The notes beneath the pieces are model-generated. The model worked only from the letters and a program-made list of their open reading frames with translations. It was not told where the DNA came from and did no database searches. Positions 6,800-14,941 of a stretch of DNA of 49,175 nucleotides are shown here, piece after piece. Every line of letters starts with the position of its first letter. The stretch's first letter is position 1. The translations under genes were made by a program, and so were the position numbers. The DNA lies in assembly GCA_902779785.1 (NCBI GenBank), contig CACZDC010000014.1, positions 1 through 49,175 of the forward strand, in the 5' to 3' direction. This DNA is from an uncultured Bacteroidia bacterium. Lineage in GTDB: Bacteria > Bacteroidota > Bacteroidia > Bacteroidales > UBA932.

Positions 6800-9700
6800 A
6801 TGAAAAAGATCATATTCATTGCCCTTTTGTTTGCCGAAGTGCTCGCTTTTGCACAGGGCAGCCATACTGTAAAAGGCACGGTCAAAGACAGCAACGGTGA
6901 TCCGGTCATCGGGGCAGCCGTGATGCTCGACGGCGTCACCGGTACAGGATCCGTGACGGACATGAATGGTAACTGGCAGTTCAGCTACAGCCAGAGTGCC
7001 GGCAAAAAGGCGCGTCTCCGCGTCTCCTGCCTCGGTTATGCCGAGCAGGTGCTTGAAGTCGGAGACCGCACAGTCATAAACATTACGCTTGAAGAAGATG
7101 CCGAAGAGTTGGAAGACGCTGTGGTCGTGGGTTATGGCTCAATGCGGCGCAGTGACCTGACAGGATCGGTGACTTCCGTCCGTATTGATGAGACCGAGGC
7201 CAGCCAGAACGCCAGCCTGAGTTCACTCCTCCAGGGGCGTGCGGCGGGTGTTCAGGTTACCAACAACAGCGCTTCTCCGGATGCCGGCGTTTCCATACAG
7301 ATTCGCGGCGCCAGCTCCTTCAACAGCGGCTCCGAACCCCTCTATGTGGTCGACGGCATCATCATCAATACCAGCGGTGAGACATCCTTGATGAGCGGCA
7401 ACCTGGGCGGTGACAACTCCGGTCAGGACGAAGCCACCAACGGCCTGATGGGTATCAACCCGATGGATATCGCCTCGGTGGAAATCCTCAAGGATGCTTC
7501 GGCAACGGCCATCTACGGAAGCCAGGGCGCCAACGGCGTTATTCTCATCACCACCAAAACGGCGATGCGGGATAAACCTGTCATCACGGCATCTGTCGGC
7601 GTAGACTTTTCAACGCCTTACAAGAAGCAGCCGATGCTGAGTTTCAACGAATACGTCGATTATCTTCGCGCACTAGTGGACAGTCCTATTGTCCAGACGT
7701 ACAACCCGGATATAGGCAACACCGCCAGAAGCCGCCTGAATGTCGTCCGCAACGACTACTTCTATAATCGTTACGAGCCTATTGACTGGCAGGACTACCT
7801 GATGCGTACCGCTGTAAACCAGCGCTACTATGTCTCCGTAGCCGGTAAGCCCAAGAACAGCAACTATCTCTTCTCTATTGGCTACAACGATACCCAGGGT
7901 ATCATCAAGACGACCGGCTTCAAGAATTTGACCGTCCGTCTGAATATGGAGCACAACCTGAGCAAGAAGGTTCTTATTGGTATGCGTTCCGGTGTCTCTT
8001 ACCTGAATTCCAAACTAACTCAGGGCGCTTCAATCGGTACGCTGACCGCCGCTACCTCCTTGATGCGGAGTATGCTTACCTCGGCTCCGTACAGTAAGAT
8101 TCTGGATTACGACGACGAAGGCGACGTGGTCGACCTGGGTAACGATGAGAACCAGCAGTACGGCCCCAACCGCTGGATGCAGGGTTTCGTCAACAACCGC
8201 GTGGAATACCGTGTCAACCCCAGTGTCTATGTCCTGTACAAGTTCTACCCCGGGTTCAGCGTCAGAAGCACTTTCGGCGGCGACTACCGCGTGACCGAGC
8301 AGAGCAAGTTCAAGTCCCGTCTCCTCACCTCCAACCCGACCGGATCCACGGCTGCCATTGCCCATACGGACCGTCTGGCATGGAACTGGGACACCCAGCT
8401 GAATATTTACAAGCGTTTCAAAAAGGTCCATCTGTTGCAGGGTACGGTCGGTATGTCGATGTCGCAGCAGGGCACTACGATTCAGACAACGGAAGGCGCC
8501 AACATTGACGAATGGAAGGCCAAGGAGAAATCCCTGAATGCAGCCGCCTATGGCTATTTCACCTATTCGGAGGCTTCTTCTTCCCTGATGTCCTTCTTTA
8601 CCCGCGCCATTTACAATTATGCGGACCGTTACGTTCTGACCACCACCTTCCGTGCGGATGGTTCCAGCCGCTTCGTCGGCAAGAACAAGTGGGGCTTCTT
8701 CCCCTCGGCGGCATTCGCCTGGCGTGTCAGCAAGGAACCATGGTTCAAGGTGCCTGCGATTTCGATGTTAAAGCTGCGCCTCGGTTGGGGACAGGTCGGT
8801 AACCAGAATATCGCTTCCTACGCTACCATATATAATTATACGAGTTCATATTATCCCGATCACGGCAATGCGGCGGCTCAGAAGGCTCTGATCACTACGA
8901 CCAGCAACCTTCCTAACCGCGACCTGAAGTGGGAGACCACGGAACAGACCAACCTCGGTCTGGATCTCGGCGTCTTCGAGGGAAGGCTGACCTTCTCGGC
9001 CGATGCCTACTACAAGAAGACCAGGGATCTGCTGCAAACAAAGACCCTGGCCCCTTCTGCCGGTCTGGACAATCCGTGGGTGAATATGGGCTCCATCCTC
9101 AATAAGGGTCTGGAATTCACCCTGGATGCCGTCCCGATCAAGATCGGAGACTGGGAGTGGAGCCTCGGCGGCAACATTTCCTTCAACCAGAACAGAATCC
9201 TATCTATCAATCCGGACGGAATTGAGAATGACTGGATTTACCTTAGCCCGGATGACCGGCAGTTCGTATCCTTCTTCTACGGAGACAGGATCGGTTACGG
9301 TAATGTGATGAACACCTTCCTCAACATCTTCGTGGAAGGCCAGCCTATGTCGCTCTTCTACGGTATCCCTACCAACGGTATCGTACAGGAAGGCCAGATG
9401 GGTATTCCTTATTCCGACTCCGACAACAGCTACCGTGGCCCCGGTGCCATCGACTACATCGACGTCAACAAGGACGGCTACATCACTGAAGAGGACCGTA
9501 CTATCATCGGTGACCCGAATCCGCTCTTTACCTACGGCTTCAATACCAGCCTCCGCTGGAAGAGCCTGTCGCTGACGGCAACCTTTGTGGGTGTTTATGG
9601 CAATGATCTCTACAACGTCAACAAGATGATGGACACCAATACGTCCTACGTGATGACAAATGTCACCCGCGCCACCGTCAATGACCAGTGGACCCCGGAG

Positions 9701-10018
9701 AATCCCAACACCTGGTATCCGGCTCTCGGTGCCCTGAACGGAACCGACGTGAAGTGGTCCAGCGACCGTTATGTGGAAGACGGATCCTACCTGCGTCTTT
9801 CCAATCTGTCGCTTTCTTACGATATCCCCATCAAGAAGAATTTCTTCATCCGGGGCGTAAACCTCACCGCTTCGGGCAGCAACCTCTGGATATGGACCAA
9901 ATACTCCAGCTGGGATCCCGATGTCAACAGCTACGGCGGTATCCGCCGCAAGGGAGCCGATATGGGTTCATACCCCGGCGCTCGAGGCTTCAAGCTCGAT
10001 GTTAAATTCACATTCTAA
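6800..10018 (+). CDS. susC: SusC-family TonB-dependent outer-membrane glycan transporter
   Basis: A full-length SusC homologue of 1072 residues. The signal peptide (MKKIIFIALLFAEVLAFAQ) is followed by a carboxypeptidase-regulatory-like beta-sandwich (about residues 24-95: HTVKGTVKDSNGDPVIGAAV). Next come the TonB-box region (AVVVGYGSMRRSDLTGSV) and the plug (IQIRGASSFNSGSEPLYVVDG; VEILKDASATAIYGSQGANGVI). A 22-strand-type barrel ends in GARGFKLDVKFTF. The segment DVNKDGYITEEDR looks like a Ca-binding loop and is common in this family. With the SusD encoded 15 nt downstream it should form the pedal-bin complex that imports oligosaccharides across the outer membrane using TonB energy. The gene starts 12 nt after the short SusC. 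Confidence 0.93.
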   Translation: MKKIIFIALLFAEVLAFAQGSHTVKGTVKDSNGDPVIGAAVMLDGVTGTGSVTDMNGNWQFSYSQSAGKKARLRVSCLGYAEQVLEVGDRTVINITLEEDAEELEDAVVVGYGSMRRSDLTGSVTSVRIDETEASQNASLSSLLQGRAAGVQVTNNSASPDAGVSIQIRGASSFNSGSEPLYVVDGIIINTSGETSLMSGNLGGDNSGQDEATNGLMGINPMDIASVEILKDASATAIYGSQGANGVILITTKTAMRDKPVITASVGVDFSTPYKKQPMLSFNEYVDYLRALVDSPIVQTYNPDIGNTARSRLNVVRNDYFYNRYEPIDWQDYLMRTAVNQRYYVSVAGKPKNSNYLFSIGYNDTQGIIKTTGFKNLTVRLNMEHNLSKKVLIGMRSGVSYLNSKLTQGASIGTLTAATSLMRSMLTSAPYSKILDYDDEGDVVDLGNDENQQYGPNRWMQGFVNNRVEYRVNPSVYVLYKFYPGFSVRSTFGGDYRVTEQSKFKSRLLTSNPTGSTAAIAHTDRLAWNWDTQLNIYKRFKKVHLLQGTVGMSMSQQGTTIQTTEGANIDEWKAKEKSLNAAAYGYFTYSEASSSLMSFFTRAIYNYADRYVLTTTFRADGSSRFVGKNKWGFFPSAAFAWRVSKEPWFKVPAISMLKLRLGWGQVGNQNIASYATIYNYTSSYYPDHGNAAAQKALITTTSNLPNRDLKWETTEQTNLGLDLGVFEGRLTFSADAYYKKTRDLLQTKTLAPSAGLDNPWVNMGSILNKGLEFTLDAVPIKIGDWEWSLGGNISFNQNRILSINPDGIENDWIYLSPDDRQFVSFFYGDRIGYGNVMNTFLNIFVEGQPMSLFYGIPTNGIVQEGQMGIPYSDSDNSYRGPGAIDYIDVNKDGYITEEDRTIIGDPNPLFTYGFNTSLRWKSLSLTATFVGVYGNDLYNVNKMMDTNTSYVMTNVTRATVNDQWTPENPNTWYPALGALNGTDVKWSSDRYVEDGSYLRLSNLSLSYDIPIKKNFFIRGVNLTASGSNLWIWTKYSSWDPDVNSYGGIRRKGADMGSYPGARGFKLDVKFTF

Positions 10019-10033
10019 AAGGAGGAACAAGTG

Positions 10034-11884
10034 ATGAAAAAGATTTTTAGCATTTTCGCAGTTTCCATCCTTGTCGCAGGATGCTCTTTCCTCGACGAGA
10101 ATATGAACACCCATTATTCTGCTGAGGACATCTTTGGCTCCGAAGAGGCTCTGGAGGCATATGTAACCGGTTGTTACAAGACCTTCGCGGAAAGTGGCTT
10201 CTATGCCGGTACGAACAACGAATGGTTCGCCCCCGGCTCGACTCTGCTGCACTGGAGCCTTCCCTCCGGTCTGTCCGACCCCCAGAAGCGCTGGATCGAC
10301 TGCCTGAGTCTGACGCAGTTCTCTCGCAATCCTTATAATGTTCTTGCTTACAAGGGGAAGTACACTACTATCTACAAGTGCAACAAGCTCCTTGCAGAAT
10401 TGCCCGGAAGCTCTGTAGACCAGAAGTACAAGGACCAGATTGAAGCGGAAGGCCGCTTCATCAGGGCGATGGCCTATTTCGACATCGTCCGCCGCTGGGG
10501 TAACGCTCCTATCCACACCGAGGTTGCCACTAACATCTCTGAGACCAGCGGTCCCAGGGAGCCCTTCTGGAAGCTCTACAAGCTGATCCTCGATGATCTC
10601 AGCTTCGCGGAAGAAAACGGTCGTGAATACGATGTGCAACGGAGTATCGCCGGCATCGGCACGGGCCGCATCTGCCGCGACGCCGCCACTGCGATGAAGG
10701 GTTTGGTTTACCTCACGATCGGCACCCTGCTGGAGCATTCCGCCCCGAACGACAACTTCTGGGTCTGCTCCAATGATGAAGTCTTCGCAGGCTTCGCCGA
10801 AGCCGGGGTCATCTCCGCAAAGGACGCCTTTGAAAAGGCGCTTGCCTGCGCCAAGGCGGTAATGCCTGAGACCGCGCCCAACTCACCGTACAAGCTGGCT
10901 TCCAGTTATGCCCAGCTCTTCCGTTGGACCGATCCCGAGGACTGGCAGCTACGCGAGCGCATCTTCTGTATTACCTCCACCAATGAGGCCGGTAGTTCCC
11001 AGCTCGCAACCTGGAGCCTGCCCCAGTATTACAACAATACCGGCAGTAACAACAACTACGGCCGTATCCGCCCGTCGCGCTTCCTTTTCCAGAAATGGTG
11101 CGAGACCTACGGCGGAGTGCTGGGAGCCGGTGATGCTGCCAACATTTACGTCAAATGCGGTGATCCGCGTATGGATGCTTCGTTCATCTACAACGAATTC
11201 CTGGGGCAGGACAACGCAGTCAAGTACTGCTATCCCTACTCCACCTGCGTTAAAAACAATCAGAAGCACCAAACCTTCCCGTTCTTTAAGAAGTACTACG
11301 ATCCGAAGTATGACGCCACTGCGGGTTATGCGGATCTTTACGTGATGCGTCTCGCGGAAGTGTACCTGATTGCAGCAGAGGCCGCCGCCAATCTTTGCGG
11401 TGCCCCTGGTGACAGCTACGGGCAGGAGGCCATCGGTTACGTGAATATCCTGCTCAACCGCGCGCGTCACTCGACCTCCGACGGAAGTGAGTCCGTCGAG
11501 CCTGCCGATTGGACGGCTGCCAACATACCGACCAAGGACGAGCTCATCGACAGGATCTTCTGGGAGCGCGCCTTCGAGATGACCGGTGAGCAGCACGAAT
11601 GGTGGGATACCCACAGGATGGGCGCTACATGGCTCGGACAGCACGTGACCTCTAAGGCCAATGAATTCCTCTTCCGCCCGGAACAGGATGATTTCGGCAG
11701 CAATTCGGATGGTCACCGCCGCTACTATTACGGCCTGGCAACCCACGGTGAAGGCAAGATCTACCCCGAAGAGCAGGCCGACGTACGCAAGGGCCTTATC
11801 TGCGCTTTCCCCAACGACGAGCTGATCTACAATTCCGCCCTGTCGCTGGAAGACCAGAATCCTCCTGAAATTTTCTGTGAATAA
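10034..11884 (+). CDS. susD: SusD/RagB-family surface glycan-binding lipoprotein
   Basis: ATG 10034 is chosen because AGGAGG lies 8 nt upstream; the GTG at 10031 would leave only 5 nt. The lipoprotein signal is MKKIFSIFAVSILVAGC, followed by SFLDENMNTHYSAEDIFGSEEAL, the usual SusD start. Typical SusD features follow: an early helix with EAYVTGCYKTF, EAEGRFIRAMAYFDIVRRWGNAP (the TPR region), LYVMRLAEVYLIAAEAAANL, and IFWERAFEMTGEQHEWWDTHRMG near the end. At 616 residues it is of normal to large size. It forms the extracellular lid of the preceding SusC and presents oligosaccharide to it. Confidence 0.93.
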   Translation: MKKIFSIFAVSILVAGCSFLDENMNTHYSAEDIFGSEEALEAYVTGCYKTFAESGFYAGTNNEWFAPGSTLLHWSLPSGLSDPQKRWIDCLSLTQFSRNPYNVLAYKGKYTTIYKCNKLLAELPGSSVDQKYKDQIEAEGRFIRAMAYFDIVRRWGNAPIHTEVATNISETSGPREPFWKLYKLILDDLSFAEENGREYDVQRSIAGIGTGRICRDAATAMKGLVYLTIGTLLEHSAPNDNFWVCSNDEVFAGFAEAGVISAKDAFEKALACAKAVMPETAPNSPYKLASSYAQLFRWTDPEDWQLRERIFCITSTNEAGSSQLATWSLPQYYNNTGSNNNYGRIRPSRFLFQKWCETYGGVLGAGDAANIYVKCGDPRMDASFIYNEFLGQDNAVKYCYPYSTCVKNNQKHQTFPFFKKYYDPKYDATAGYADLYVMRLAEVYLIAAEAAANLCGAPGDSYGQEAIGYVNILLNRARHSTSDGSESVEPADWTAANIPTKDELIDRIFWERAFEMTGEQHEWWDTHRMGATWLGQHVTSKANEFLFRPEQDDFGSNSDGHRRYYYGLATHGEGKIYPEEQADVRKGLICAFPNDELIYNSALSLEDQNPPEIFCE

Positions 11885-11896
11885 AATTGGATTGCT

Positions 11897-13444
11897 ATGA
11901 AATACAGACATCTATTCATACTGATTACAGCCGCGGCCTTCCTGCTCGCCTGCAGCCCTCAGGAAAACCCGCAGCCCAGGCCTGAGCCGGAGGATACTTC
12001 CTCCGTCACCCTCTCGCTGAAGTCCCTGGCCCTCTCTCCCGAAGAGGGTAGCACGGCCAGTGTGGAAGTCATCACCGAAGACGCCTGGACCTTGGAAGGA
12101 ATGGGCGATGGTGTCCGTGAATGGCTCGGTGCGGATGTCGAATCCGGAAGCGGAAACGGCACTATCACCTTCAGTAGCCTCGGCTTCAACCCGTACAATG
12201 AAACCCGTATGGCGGTCCTTACCGTCCGGAGTGGCAAGTCTGCGGCCGCCGTCGTCGTGAAACAGGCTCACGATCCCGAGCGTGTCATCACGATTTCGGA
12301 AGAGGCTCTGGTCTTCAAGGGCCCGGTCGGGGAAGAACTGACCGTCGATGTACAGACCACCAAGCCCTGGGAACTGGACGGCTATACCGACGAGATGAAG
12401 CAGTGGCTGTCCGTCGAGCCCGTTTCGGGCGAAACGAACGCTACGGTTACCTTGAAGGTCCTGACTGAGAATATGGATCTTGCCGACCGCGTGGCATCCC
12501 TGGGCTTCCGGATTGACCGCGTACACTGCGCGGAACTGAAGGTATCGCAGGCCACCGGCATCACGATCGAGGCCGCAGAAACAGAACTCTCCTTCCCGTC
12601 CGATACGCCCACCTCCAAACAAGTGGTAATCACCACAACCACGGACAAGTATCCCTGGAAAGTGGAAGGTCTTACGGACGAAGTGAAAACCTGGCTGAGC
12701 GTCACCCCTGAATCTGCCGCCGGACAGACCAGCACGGTCACCATCAGCACGCTGAATGCTAATGAAGGGGCCTCGGCACGCACGGCGACGCTTACGTTTG
12801 CTTTCACGGAGACGCTCGGCTGCAGCATTACCGTCTCCCAGGACTCCCCCGTTCTGGAGACTTTCGTGATTACCTGGAAAGGTTCCGGCAGCTACAAACC
12901 GCTGATCAAAGGCTCTGATTCTTCTCCCCATACGTCATTCCCTTGGCTGGACGGCTCCACCACGCTGAGTTCTTTCCCCAGTTTCCTGAATGGGAAAGGC
13001 GGTGAGGTGGTCTCCACAGGCGGCAATTATACGAATACGGCAACCTGGTTGTTCAAAGACAACGTTACCGGAGAGTGGATTCCCCTGGAAATGGGACCTG
13101 CCAGAGCGACAGCATCCAATACAGCCCGGGTTTACTACCATAATCACGGAAATGACAATCTCCGCTGGTGTGGGACCTATATCAAGATTCCGGCCAAGGA
13201 AGGGTTCAAACTCACGCACATCTATATCAACAGCTTCAACAGCGCTTCCAGCAATTGCCTTACGCTCTCGACGGACAAACTGGCCACGCAGGCGGTCGAG
13301 GGTTATAGCAAGGTCAAGTGGGGCAAGAATGACATATTTGACAAAGAGCTTACCGAAACGCAGGAAGGTGTGGATTATTACCTCAGCACGATTGCGGACC
13401 GATGGGTGGACTCCTTTACTTTCACTTATACCGAGGTCCGATAA
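11897..13444 (+). CDS. Surface glycan-binding lipoprotein with three BACON domains (SusE/F position)
   Basis: The lipobox is FLLACSPQE. About residues 35-315 hold three near-repeats with the pattern EDAWTLEGMGDGVREWL, TKPWELDGYTDEMKQWL and KYPWKVEGLTDEVKTWL. Each ends in a TVTLK/TVTIS strand and a VxQxx closing strand, as in BACON domains. The C-terminal 200 residues form a separate module ending in WVDSFTFTYTEVR that parallels the C-terminus of the next lipoprotein. Its place straight after SusD is that of SusE/SGBP genes, so a surface role in glycan capture is inferred. The ligand-binding site is probably in the C-terminal module, with the BACON repeats as a spacer, as is known for several Bacteroidetes SGBPs. 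Confidence 0.82.
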   Translation: MKYRHLFILITAAAFLLACSPQENPQPRPEPEDTSSVTLSLKSLALSPEEGSTASVEVITEDAWTLEGMGDGVREWLGADVESGSGNGTITFSSLGFNPYNETRMAVLTVRSGKSAAAVVVKQAHDPERVITISEEALVFKGPVGEELTVDVQTTKPWELDGYTDEMKQWLSVEPVSGETNATVTLKVLTENMDLADRVASLGFRIDRVHCAELKVSQATGITIEAAETELSFPSDTPTSKQVVITTTTDKYPWKVEGLTDEVKTWLSVTPESAAGQTSTVTISTLNANEGASARTATLTFAFTETLGCSITVSQDSPVLETFVITWKGSGSYKPLIKGSDSSPHTSFPWLDGSTTLSSFPSFLNGKGGEVVSTGGNYTNTATWLFKDNVTGEWIPLEMGPARATASNTARVYYHNHGNDNLRWCGTYIKIPAKEGFKLTHIYINSFNSASSNCLTLSTDKLATQAVEGYSKVKWGKNDIFDKELTETQEGVDYYLSTIADRWVDSFTFTYTEVR

Positions 13445-13456
13445 AAAGCTACAGCC

Positions 13457-14935
13457 ATGAAACGAATCTCCATATTATTTGTAACGCTGACCGCTCTGTG
13501 GGCTTGTGACATCAAGCCCGCAGAGGAGCCTATCGCCAACACCGGCGCCGCCAACTTTACCGCCTCCTTCGAGACTCCGGCGGGAATTCCTGCATATTGG
13601 GAGAGCGATGACAAACTGCTGGTGGTTGATTCCAATGATAACCTGCACCGTTTCGATATTGATGCAGGCATCGACAAACTCACCGGAGAATTCTCGGGCA
13701 CACTGTCGGAGAATAGTCAGGTAAAGTATATCGCTTACGCCAACGACCCCAATTCCATCGGGTATGAAGCCGCTTCGGAAGAATTTTCAATGGTGGTGCC
13801 TTCGGTGTACACGGCCAGGACGGCGAATGCCCTGGTGAAAGCAAATTCGGCCGCCATCGGTACGCTTCAGGGCAGCGAAGTTTTCCTCCATTCGGTCTGC
13901 GGCTTTATCAAATTCACACTGGAGCCCAACGGCAAGACCGTCGAGCAGGGCGGCAAGACCTACAACCTGACGGACCTGAAGCTGATTACCTTCAAGTCCA
14001 ACGAAGAAGACAAGTCCTTCGCAGGAACGGTCCACGCACGCTGGCCGGAAGGAGCCGCCACCCCGGAATTCCTGGACGTGGAAGACGGATCTTCCTCTAT
14101 CACTTTCCGTACCCGGATGGTCACGACGCCCGAGGGTGACATCTATTACGAGGCCGGCGACTACTACATCCCCGTCGTCCCGCAGAACTTCGAAGATGTA
14201 ACCATAACGGTGGAGGATGCAGACGGCAACGAAGCCACCGCCTTGGCGCACCGGGCCATTGATGTCAAGACCGCTGCCCAGTCCAATCTCAACATCATCC
14301 AATGGCCTACAATCGTTCTGGAGGTCAATCTCCAATGCGCCTCCAAGACAGAAGAACAGACGCACGCACAGCTGACCACCCTGCCCACCAATGGCCTGTC
14401 CGTGGATCGGGTCAACAACACCACGGGTGAGAAGGTCGAGGGGCTCTTCCCTAAGAAGACGGAGTACATCTTTGTTGAAAACGGGCTGGAATACAGTTTG
14501 TGGACGACAGCCGGTGTAGGACGCCAGACGGCGAGCGTAGGAGGCGGACAATATGCTATGTGCGACCTTTGCTTTGCATATTACAACGCCAACTGGAGCT
14601 ACCAGAGCCAGTCCTGGACAGCCGGGCAGCAAAGCAGCGTCTCCTGGATCAAACTCCCTGCCTATGACGGCATCCTGACCAAAGTTGAGATCAACAATTA
14701 CCACACGGGATCCACTGGCGCTATGAGCCTTTCATCCGAAGTGGACCCGGATACAGGTATCGGTGACCACGCGTATTATTATACAGAGAAACTCGTCGGC
14801 TCCAACGGATCCTTCAAGTGGGACTCCTTCCCCATTGCTGATGCAAAGCGCGGCGAGTCGGCCTATTTCTGTATGGAGTCCGGCAATAACTGGCGTATCC
14901 GCGGCTGGAGATTATCCTATAAAGTGTTTAATTAA
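13457..14935 (+). CDS. Fimbrillin-like lipoprotein with a C-terminal glycan-binding-type module
   Basis: A lipoprotein signal (MKRISILFVTLTALWAC) is followed by a fimbrillin-like N-terminal domain (about residues 30-280). The lines AYWESDDKLLVVDSNDNLHRF and SAAIGTLQGSEVFLHSVCGFI are of the type found in Bacteroidales FimA/Mfa-like proteins. The C-terminal 200 residues contain ISxIKLPAYDG-like and IRGWRLSYKVFN segments. These align by pattern with IKIPAKEGFKLTHIYIN and the end of the protein at 11897. The gene starts 12 nt after the previous stop. The likely role is a third surface glycan-binding protein using a fimbrillin fold as spacer instead of BACON repeats. This is inference; no adhesin polymerisation partner genes are nearby. 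Confidence 0.7.
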   Translation: MKRISILFVTLTALWACDIKPAEEPIANTGAANFTASFETPAGIPAYWESDDKLLVVDSNDNLHRFDIDAGIDKLTGEFSGTLSENSQVKYIAYANDPNSIGYEAASEEFSMVVPSVYTARTANALVKANSAAIGTLQGSEVFLHSVCGFIKFTLEPNGKTVEQGGKTYNLTDLKLITFKSNEEDKSFAGTVHARWPEGAATPEFLDVEDGSSSITFRTRMVTTPEGDIYYEAGDYYIPVVPQNFEDVTITVEDADGNEATALAHRAIDVKTAAQSNLNIIQWPTIVLEVNLQCASKTEEQTHAQLTTLPTNGLSVDRVNNTTGEKVEGLFPKKTEYIFVENGLEYSLWTTAGVGRQTASVGGGQYAMCDLCFAYYNANWSYQSQSWTAGQQSSVSWIKLPAYDGILTKVEINNYHTGSTGAMSLSSEVDPDTGIGDHAYYYTEKLVGSNGSFKWDSFPIADAKRGESAYFCMESGNNWRIRGWRLSYKVFN

Positions 14936-14941
14936 TTGCGT

